DNA of 11,618 nucleotides from Candidatus Brevefilum sp. (lineage in GTDB: Bacteria; Chloroflexota; Anaerolineae; Anaerolineales; Anaerolineaceae): assembly GCA_007135845.1 (NCBI GenBank), contig SLIC01000059.1, positions 1 to 11,618 on the forward strand, written 5' to 3'. The notes under the pieces are model-generated. The model was given only the letters and a program-made list of their open reading frames with translations, was not told the DNA's origin and made no database searches. Every line of letters starts with the position of its first letter. The first letter of the stretch is position 1. This document shows, in pieces, positions 1 to 5,332 of this stretch. The position numbers and the translations under genes are program-made.

Positions 1-1
1 C

Positions 2-280
2 AGTGTGATTCGCAATGTCTCTGTCCCGTTAGGTATTTCATCGGATGAACAACCCAATATATCATCGACCCGATGGCGGTCGGTAGCTGACCAAAAGCAT
101 TTATTATATTTCTTCGAGACAACCATTACGCCCAATGTTTTCTGGGTGGATATGAAACGAGCGGATTTTAGCCCGGGCAGCCCTGTCAAGCGTTTGCTGG
201 TAGAAAATTATGAAAATTATTCTGGTGAGACATACGACTTTTTTGAAGTCGCCGAGCCGTTTGAGTTTGCAGGATTATAA
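2..280 (+). CDS. Linear amide C-N hydrolase (choloylglycine hydrolase / penicillin V acylase family), C-terminal fragment
   Basis: The frame is open to the left edge, so only the last 92 or so residues are visible; the GTG at position 5 is an internal Val codon. The segment RWRSVADQKHLLYFF, followed by a strand ending FWVDMKRADF, matches the closing beta-hairpin of the Ntn-hydrolase family that includes bile salt hydrolases and penicillin V acylases, where a 'TRW.vv.D..n..Yyf.t' stretch precedes 'vDl...dF'. Family members hydrolyse linear amide bonds (conjugated bile acids, penicillin V, N-acyl amino acids or homoserine lactones) using an N-terminal nucleophilic Cys. That Cys and the other active-site residues lie outside the window, so substrate class and activity cannot be judged. 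The gene ends at TAA 278-280 and converges on the pseudo-ATPase gene across a hairpin. Family assignment is by recalled motif similarity. Confidence 0.72.
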   Translation, partial: SVIRNVSVPLGISSDEQPNISSTRWRSVADQKHLLYFFETTITPNVFWVDMKRADFSPGSPVKRLLVENYENYSGETYDFFEVAEPFEFAGL

Positions 281-316
281 AAAAACATAAACCCAAAATT
301 ACTAATTTATCAAACA

Positions 317-366
317 TAATTCAATGTCATCTGTTTTTGAAGGATAAAACAGATGACATTGGATTA
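317..366. terminator. Long hairpin between convergent genes, probable bidirectional terminator
   Basis: Arms 317-337 and 346-366 pair over 21 bp, 15 of them perfect (323-337 with 346-360), with one G-T wobble at 321/362 and an 8-base loop (338-345). It sits between the stop codons of two convergent genes, the usual place for a shared terminator. Neither side has a clean T-tract, only general AT-richness, so a terminator role is inferred from position and stem length. The stem is AT-rich for a terminator. Confidence 0.5.
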
Positions 367-417
367 ATTACAAAATTTTATCGTAAATAAGTATGCGATT
401 TTCAGACAACAACCTCG

Positions 418-2982
418 TTAGGGTTTTAAATTTTTCAAGGTTGTCATTCGCTGGATGACATACCACACAAACTGAGTCAGCAAGCCCCAGCCCAGACCAA
501 TAGTCCAGATAATCAGGTAATCCATAGGTGAAACCAGGGGTACTAATCGCAGGGGCATTTGAAATGCAGGTATGATTGTGAGCAGGTGGAACCCACCAAA
601 CAGAGCCAATGCAACGCCTGTCATTCGCCAGTCACGGGTCGTTGTTCCATTTTTAAAGACATTTCGGCTGGGGGTGGGGGGATAGCAAAACACCACCAAA
701 GCCAACCCAATCAAAACCAATAAGTGGGTGACCAGGTGCTGTATACGGAAAAACAAAAAACCACGCGCTTGATAAAAAAAGAAGGTACCGATGATAACCA
801 GCGCAATTGTTACTGAGGCGGGAATAATGAACAACGCCAGTTGTTTGCTAATTCCCTCCCGTTTGGATTTGAGTGAATTTGTCCATAGGCTGATAAAGAC
901 TGAGGGTAAGGCGATGGTAAAGATGCCGATGACCGTGCCATGGATGGGTTCATAGATGAATCGGCGATTACCGGTTAGGAACATGGCGATGATCAGTATT
1001 AGAACATAAGCAATTTTTGTCAGGTTGAGTTTCAATAAGTTAATCACGTTCTGGACGATGTTCTGACTCATTTTGAAAATACGCGGCAGAATTGTTGGGG
1101 AGTTGTTGGTTAATATCACATCTGACGTAGCGAGTAATTTTTGGCTGCTGCCAATGGTGGTGATGCTGATATCAGATTGGGACATCAACGGGATGTCTGT
1201 GACCAGACCGCTCTGTAAGGCGACAACCTCCCCATGCTTTTTTAGATTTTCGATCACAGACAGCATTTGCCCTGAGTTAAGCTGAAAGAACACTGACTTT
1301 TCATAATCACTAAGAGAAAAAGATTGGCCGCTGACCACAGAAGACTTGAGCAAATTATGGTCTTCAAATTCAAAAAGCCGGGCCAATCCATTGATATTTT
1401 CGACACGGCCTGACGACATGATTTTTAATGCGATACCTGCATCTTTGATTGCTTGAAACGCTGTTTTCATTTCAGGGTGATCAACTTTAATGAGTTCGAT
1501 AAAACAGATGGGAATCAAACCTTGTGGAGGCTGTGAATATGTGCTTTGTTGAGATAAGAGATCTGGAGAATAGGCAAACAACAGACGCAAGGACTCATCT
1601 GATTCATTTTTCGGTTGCTTTAAAACAGGTTCTGCTGACTGGTTTTCCTGTTGAAGGATGTGTTTTTTAAACGGCTGAGTCAATCGATGCCAGCGCTTCT
1701 GCAGATCGAATGGCAGTGTTTTTTCCGATCCTTGATTGTCAATCGTCTCGGGGCAGGCTTGGAGATTGGATAAGTGGTTTTGGAGAACTTCAGGATACCC
1801 AACCACGTAAGTGCCCGGCATATCATCAGAGTCGAAATTGATCGCATCCCAGCCAAGCGCTGAAAAGAACCGTGCTTCACGCTTGAGCGGGTAGCATTGA
1901 CCCTCTAAATCACCTTTGATAACCGAGAAAGGATACTGAACAGAAGGCATACTATGAATGTAATTAGCCAGTAACTGCCTGGTCCGGGTTTCTGTGAAGA
2001 GAAATTCACCTAGCTGATCTGGAATCATTTCTATTTTCAATGTGTGTGAGCTTAAGTCTTTTTTCCGAATCAATAGCAGATTGGTAACCTGAGAGAGAAC
2101 CTCCATGGAATGACTGCCTTTGATCAATGCACCTTGTTTGGCAATTTTTGCACTGCCAACCGCATAATTGAGCACTACCATAAATAAAAGCCCTGTCGGT
2201 GCAATTGAGAAGATAATGGATATCGCCTGGCGGTAAATGGAGACTAACTCAGGTGGAACTACTTCGAACCGAAAAAGTTCGATAATTAGAATAGTGTAGA
2301 ATACACCTGCCACAGCCAATAAGACCAGCAGCAAAGCCTGGATGCCTTTTTGCAGTGGTGTTCTGACTTCAATACTGGGTGCTGCGACAGTGCTGATTTC
2401 ATCCAGATCAATTTCTTCGGGGATATGGTCTACGCGATACATTGCCCATCCTGTCTCACAAAAGCTGCCTGCAGACACCCGGTCAACTGTCCGATTTCTT
2501 GCCAATTCTTGAGCAGGTGTTTGTAGTGATAGATCAACACTGAATTGGTCGGATTCCAGTATGATCCCATCGGCAAGAATTTCGTCACCGCTTCCAACCA
2601 GAAGAACATCACCGATAACCACGTCGTCCAGGTCAATGTTGATGAACCTACCCTCTCTGAATACCGTTGCTTTAGGCCGTGCAGCAATTAGCAATTTGCC
2701 AACCTGCCGGGTAGTGCGGGTGTGTTTAACTTCATTTAGCACAATCATCAACAATAAAATCCCCAAGGTTATGCCTGCTCCACCAAGGTCGTTTAAAAAA
2801 ACTTGTGTAACTGCCATAATCAATACCTTGAGGTTGAAAATCGAAAAAATTCGCTTGATAATCTGAGCTTTTTTCGCCTTTTTTTCGGCCGATTTCCGCG
2901 CAATTTTTCGGCTGGACATGCTCAGCTGTGCTATTTTTGCATGCCTCAGGCCGCTGACTTTGGCATTGAGTGGGTTTTTCAT
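418..2982 (-). CDS. P-type ATPase-like membrane protein lacking all catalytic motifs (CtpE-like pseudo-ATPase)
   Basis: The protein has 854 residues and no internal stop. Predicted helices near 48-64, 66-83, 213-235 and 250-272 flank an actuator-like domain (about 95-190); P/N-like regions fill about 290-640; six more hydrophobic segments lie between 651 and 843. This is the topology of P-type cation pumps, closest in my recollection to CtpE-like calcium pumps (RIFSIFN start, AKQGALIKG after helix 4, C-terminal GTVIGIFTIALPSVFISLW). The catalytic signatures are altered: DKTGTLT is RKKDLSS with Arg306 at the phospho-Asp position; actuator TGES is TPAQ (155-158); PEGL in helix 4 is PTGL (262-265); KGAPE is VGYPE (394-398); DPPR is DHPE (501-504); TGD is SSG (523-525); TGDGVND is QSGLVTD (590-596). 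ATP-driven transport by the normal cycle should be impossible. An AGGTG sequence lies 8 bases before the ATG. The N-terminus is strongly basic (about 24-44). Scaffold, regulatory or sensor roles are guesses. Confidence 0.88.
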   Translation of the reverse strand: MKNPLNAKVSGLRHAKIAQLSMSSRKIARKSAEKKAKKAQIIKRIFSIFNLKVLIMAVTQVFLNDLGGAGITLGILLLMIVLNEVKHTRTTRQVGKLLIAARPKATVFREGRFINIDLDDVVIGDVLLVGSGDEILADGIILESDQFSVDLSLQTPAQELARNRTVDRVSAGSFCETGWAMYRVDHIPEEIDLDEISTVAAPSIEVRTPLQKGIQALLLVLLAVAGVFYTILIIELFRFEVVPPELVSIYRQAISIIFSIAPTGLLFMVVLNYAVGSAKIAKQGALIKGSHSMEVLSQVTNLLLIRKKDLSSHTLKIEMIPDQLGEFLFTETRTRQLLANYIHSMPSVQYPFSVIKGDLEGQCYPLKREARFFSALGWDAINFDSDDMPGTYVVGYPEVLQNHLSNLQACPETIDNQGSEKTLPFDLQKRWHRLTQPFKKHILQQENQSAEPVLKQPKNESDESLRLLFAYSPDLLSQQSTYSQPPQGLIPICFIELIKVDHPEMKTAFQAIKDAGIALKIMSSGRVENINGLARLFEFEDHNLLKSSVVSGQSFSLSDYEKSVFFQLNSGQMLSVIENLKKHGEVVALQSGLVTDIPLMSQSDISITTIGSSQKLLATSDVILTNNSPTILPRIFKMSQNIVQNVINLLKLNLTKIAYVLILIIAMFLTGNRRFIYEPIHGTVIGIFTIALPSVFISLWTNSLKSKREGISKQLALFIIPASVTIALVIIGTFFFYQARGFLFFRIQHLVTHLLVLIGLALVVFCYPPTPSRNVFKNGTTTRDWRMTGVALALFGGFHLLTIIPAFQMPLRLVPLVSPMDYLIIWTIGLGWGLLTQFVWYVIQRMTTLKNLKP

Positions 2983-3024
2983 GTGTTCTACACCTAATGA
3001 AATTCTGATTTACTCAATTTTATA

Positions 3025-3040
3025 CAAAAACATGTTCTTG
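3025..3040. promoter_or_regulatory. 16-bp near-perfect palindrome upstream of the pseudo-ATPase gene
   Basis: The sequence CAAAAACATGTTCTTG is palindromic except for one symmetric position pair. On the minus strand it lies directly upstream of TATAAA (3024-3019), a candidate -10 box for the gene starting at 2982, where no good -35 at 17 bp spacing is visible. This position would suit an operator or activator site. The spacing of the half-sites (GAAC then GTT two bases later) does not match the Gram-positive LexA box. A regulatory role is inferred from position and symmetry only. Confidence 0.3.
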
Positions 3041-3243
3041 TGAAGGAGAATGCATAATGTTGATTTTTTCAAATCAATGGTTATGGGTAAAAGTCATTAA
3101 TATCGAGTTTTGATTTTTGTGTGGATGATACATTGATATGTTCAAGATTCATAAGGTAAGCCGCATAATACCAGTGAAAAAGACAAGATTGTTATCTCGA
3201 GGTATCTACATGATGACATTACAATTCCCACTTACACACAAAA

Positions 3244-3317
3244 TGGGCGGAACAGGACTCGAACCTGCGACCTCTTCTGTGTAAGAGAAGCGCTCTAACC
3301 AACTGAGCTATCCGCCC
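3244..3317 (-). tRNA. tRNA-Val (anticodon UAC)
   Basis: Read on the minus strand, this folds as a full cloverleaf: acceptor GGGCGGA/TCCGCCC, D stem GCTC/GAGC, anticodon stem CTTCT/AGAAG with loop CTTACAC giving anticodon UAC, and T arm GCAGG-TTCGAGT-CCTGT with one G-T pair. The discriminator base is A (3244) and CCA is not encoded, so a CCA-adding enzyme is required. The only downstream termination signal I see is a short TTTT run. Confidence 0.96.
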
Positions 3318-3326
3318 GAGATCACC

Positions 3327-3332
3327 ATTATA
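3327..3332 (-). promoter_or_regulatory. -10 box of tRNA-Val
   Basis: On the minus strand this is a perfect TATAAT ending 9 bases before the first base of the mature tRNA, so the predicted 5' leader is only about 2-4 bases. No convincing -35 hexamer is visible at 16-18 bp. It sits inside the 48-bp gap shared with the divergent FAH gene. Confidence 0.5.
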
Positions 3333-3349
3333 CTTTAGTTGCGATTAAA

Positions 3350-3358
3350 TGGTATCAT
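3350..3358 (+). promoter_or_regulatory. Extended -10 promoter of the FAH-family gene
   Basis: TGGTATCAT reads as an extended -10 element (TGN followed by TATCAT, 5 of 6 matches to consensus) with no good -35. The hexamer ends 7 bases before the ATG at 3366, so the predicted transcription start falls at or next to the start codon. No Shine-Dalgarno sequence lies between, consistent with a leaderless message. Confidence 0.4.
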
Positions 3359-3365
3359 TTTTAGC

Positions 3366-4127
3366 ATGAAAATCTTACGCTTCCACACCCCCGACCGGGG
3401 ACCTCGTTATGGCTGGTTGTACGAAGACCAGGTCGGTGAGATTGACGGCAATCCCTATAACGCCTATCGCCGTATGGACCCCGACCTGCCCATTGAATCG
3501 GTTAAACTCCTACCACCTACCCTGCCGGGGAAGATCGTCTGTGTCGGGCGTAATTATAAAGCCCATGCCCAGGAACACGGTGTCGAGGTCGGTGAGATCC
3601 CGGTTCTGTTCCTCAAACCTTCGACCAGCCTGACCGGGCCTGGCGACCCAATCATTTTGCCTCCTCAATCCAAACAGGTGCAGCATGAGGCAGAACTGGC
3701 GGTGGTGATTGGGGCACATGGCCGCCGAATTCAGCCTGATGAAGCGTTGGCACATGTCTTTGGCTATACGATTGCCAACGACATCACTGCCCGCGACCTG
3801 CAGCGCGCCGACATCACCTGGACGCGCGGCAAGGGCTTCGATACATTCTGCCCCCTTGGACCCTGGATTGAAACCGAATTCGACCCCGCCGATGCCCTTA
3901 TTACGTGCCATGTCAGTTCCGAGCTGCGCCAGATGGCATCTACCCGCGATATGGTCTTCTCGATTTCCCGGTTGATTGCCTTCATCTCTTCAGTGATGAC
4001 CCTGGAACCCGGCGACGTGATCCTGACTGGCACCCCTGCCGGCGTTGGTGATCTTGTCCCTGGCGATACCGTTTCGATCACCATCGAAGGGTTGGGGACG
4101 CTTACCAACCCGGTCATCAGCGAATAA
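3366..4127 (+). CDS. Fumarylacetoacetate hydrolase (FAH) family enzyme
   Basis: The protein has 253 residues from ATG 3366. A TTG start 27 bases upstream (3339) is open in frame but would place the start before the apparent promoter, and family proteins normally begin near MKILRF. The FAH fold is clear: GRNYKAH (61-67), the metal-ligand pattern EAELAVV with Glu108 and Glu110, NDITARD with Asp139, KGFDTF (156-161) followed by PLGPWI, and TGTPAGVG (221-228). These enzymes bind Mg2+ or Mn2+ and act on C-C bonds of 1,3-dicarbonyl acids, for example acylpyruvate hydrolysis, oxaloacetate decarboxylation, or isomerisation and decarboxylation in homoprotocatechuate breakdown. The length fits the short acylpyruvase / HpcE-like group. 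No aromatic-degradation genes lie nearby, so a housekeeping role such as acylpyruvate or oxaloacetate handling is as likely. It is a cytosolic protein. The exact substrate is not readable from sequence. Confidence 0.9.
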   Translation: MKILRFHTPDRGPRYGWLYEDQVGEIDGNPYNAYRRMDPDLPIESVKLLPPTLPGKIVCVGRNYKAHAQEHGVEVGEIPVLFLKPSTSLTGPGDPIILPPQSKQVQHEAELAVVIGAHGRRIQPDEALAHVFGYTIANDITARDLQRADITWTRGKGFDTFCPLGPWIETEFDPADALITCHVSSELRQMASTRDMVFSISRLIAFISSVMTLEPGDVILTGTPAGVGDLVPGDTVSITIEGLGTLTNPVISE

Positions 4128-4204
4128 GCAGCGCTTTCAACCAGCCTAAGTAAAATTGGATCTGTTGTTTACCAGATGGCGCCTCTCACGACCATGTCCT
4201 TCCA

Positions 4205-4233
4205 TTGACAATTAGGTTTTGCCTGGTTAAATT
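4205..4233 (+). promoter_or_regulatory. Promoter of the DUF503-SDR-radical SAM-DUF2344 unit
   Basis: A perfect -35 hexamer TTGACA (4205-4210) is followed after 17 bp by TAAATT (4228-4233), a 4-of-6 match to TATAAT; TTAAAT one base earlier with a preceding TGG is an alternative. The predicted transcription start is about 7 bases on, at the ATG of the DUF503 gene (4240), and no Shine-Dalgarno sequence is present, so this message is probably leaderless. Confidence 0.55.
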
Positions 4234-4239
4234 AATAGC

Positions 4240-4527
4240 ATGTCTGTCGGAATACTCTCATTATCGATCCACCTGCCCCAATGCCATTCCCTCAAGGAAA
4301 AGCGCCGCCTGGTTAAGCCGATCATCGCGCGCCTGCACAAGGAATTCAACATCTCCGTGGTGGAATACGATCACCACGATACCTGGCAAAGCTGCGAGCT
4401 GCTGATTGCCTGTGCTGCCAGCAGAGGGAACAATGTCGAACAAATCCTGGCTCGGGTGATTGCTTTTTACGAGAGCCACTGGCCTGACTTACCGCTGACT
4501 CACGAAAGAATCGAAGTCATTATATAA
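4240..4527 (+). CDS. DUF503 family protein (YlxP-like)
   Basis: This 95-residue protein matches DUF503 across its length: an N-terminal hydrophobic strand (VGILSLSIHL), the family signature HSLKEKRRLVKPIIARL (16-32), then FNISVVEYDHHDTWQ and a C-terminal helix and strand. DUF503 proteins are small ferredoxin-like alpha/beta proteins of unknown biochemical role; in Firmicutes the member YlxP lies in the nusA-infB-rbfA region, which hints at a link with translation or ribosome maturation. Here the gene heads a four-gene block, 14 bases before the SDR gene. It has no ribosome binding site and its ATG coincides with the predicted transcription start. Family assignment is firm; function is unknown. 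Confidence 0.9.
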   Translation: MSVGILSLSIHLPQCHSLKEKRRLVKPIIARLHKEFNISVVEYDHHDTWQSCELLIACAASRGNNVEQILARVIAFYESHWPDLPLTHERIEVII

Positions 4528-4541
4528 GCTAAAGGAGCACC

Positions 4542-5330
4542 ATGGACCTTGGATTAAAAGGAAAAATCGCCCTGTTAACCGGCGCAAGCCGTGGACTGGG
4601 CTTTGCTGCTGCAGAAATTCTCGCCCAGGAGGGCACACACATCGCCATTAACAGCCGCGATCAGGCCCATCTTGACGATGCAGCCAAAAAGCTTGCGCAA
4701 TACGGAGTGGAGGTCATCACCCTACCCGGCGATCTTACGGACCTTGACACACCGCAGCAACTCCTCAATACCACCATGGAAGCCTTCGGGGGCCTGGATT
4801 TGCTCTTCACCAATGCCGGCGGTCCACCCCCTGCTGCCTTTGAAGATATCGAGGAAGAAACCTGGTCCCACGCCATTGACCTTTCTTTCATGAGCCATGT
4901 ACGCCTGATTCGTGCTGCCCTGCCAGCATTACGCCGGTCAGAGTCGCCATCTGTACTCACAGTCACATCTGTCTCCGTCAAGCAGCCCATCCCCGACCTG
5001 GTGCTCTCCAACAGCATTCGGGCAGCTACCGCCGGGCTGACCAAGACCCTCGCCCTTGAGCTGGGTGGTGAAGGCATCCGTTTCAATTCGATCCTCCCCT
5101 CATGGACGCAAACTGAGCGTGTTGAGCAGCTGATGGCAGACCGGGCTGCCCGCATGGGCACCACCATTGAAGACGAAATCCAGGCACAAAATGAACGAAC
5201 ACCGCTGGGGCGCATGGGCACACCTGAAGAATTTGGCCGCGCGGCCGCCTTCTTGCTCTCTCCCGCTGCTTCTTATATCACCGGTGCTATGCTCACAATT
5301 GACGGCGGCACCTATAAAGGCCTCTTCTAA
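4542..5330 (+). CDS. Short-chain dehydrogenase/reductase with atypical active site
   Basis: The protein has 262 residues, typical for classical SDRs, and starts 5 bases after a strong AAAGGAG (4530-4536). The Rossmann cofactor loop TGASRGLG (13-20), NAGG (91-94), a catalytic-Ser candidate in TVTSVSV (Ser143 or Ser145) and the C-terminal SYITGAMLTIDGG are present. The YxxxK position reads SNSIR (156-160): the catalytic Tyr is Ser and the Lys is Arg, with the downstream GLTKTLALEL aligning in register. I recall an LSNxxR subgroup of FabG-like SDRs with this change, so it is probably a lineage feature rather than an error. Ordinary Tyr-based hydride-transfer chemistry is doubtful; NAD(P) binding looks retained. 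It lies inside the block with DUF503 and the radical SAM pair, 2 bases before the latter. The substrate is unknown, and automatic labels such as 3-oxoacyl-ACP reductase should be treated with care. Confidence 0.9.
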   Translation: MDLGLKGKIALLTGASRGLGFAAAEILAQEGTHIAINSRDQAHLDDAAKKLAQYGVEVITLPGDLTDLDTPQQLLNTTMEAFGGLDLLFTNAGGPPPAAFEDIEEETWSHAIDLSFMSHVRLIRAALPALRRSESPSVLTVTSVSVKQPIPDLVLSNSIRAATAGLTKTLALELGGEGIRFNSILPSWTQTERVEQLMADRAARMGTTIEDEIQAQNERTPLGRMGTPEEFGRAAAFLLSPAASYITGAMLTIDGGTYKGLF

Positions 5331-5332
5331 AC

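Noticed and set aside
3025..3040. LexA (SOS) box reading of the palindrome.
   Set aside because: GAAC and GTT half-sites are separated by only 2 bases instead of the 4 in the Gram-positive LexA box.
3050..3113. Two tiny overlapping frames (16 and 18 codons, starts at 3050 and 3057) behind a good GAAGGAG sequence at 3042-3048, divergent from the pseudo-ATPase gene.
   Set aside because: The Shine-Dalgarno spacing to 3057 is good (8 bases), but the peptide is only 18 residues with no recognisable feature, and a chance match is likely in AT-rich DNA. Ribosome profiling would decide.
3339..3365. TTG start extending the FAH protein by 9 residues.
   Set aside because: The extension overlaps the apparent extended -10 promoter, has no Shine-Dalgarno, and MKILRF at 3366 is the normal family N-terminus.
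4160..4177. Possible terminator hairpin after the FAH gene (ATCTG / CAGAT).
   Set aside because: Only 5 bp of stem and no T-tract.
4661..5221. 186-codon open frame on the minus strand opposite the SDR gene.
   Set aside because: Antisense shadow of a clear SDR gene, rich in Ser and Arg with no family signal, as expected from GC-rich codon bias.
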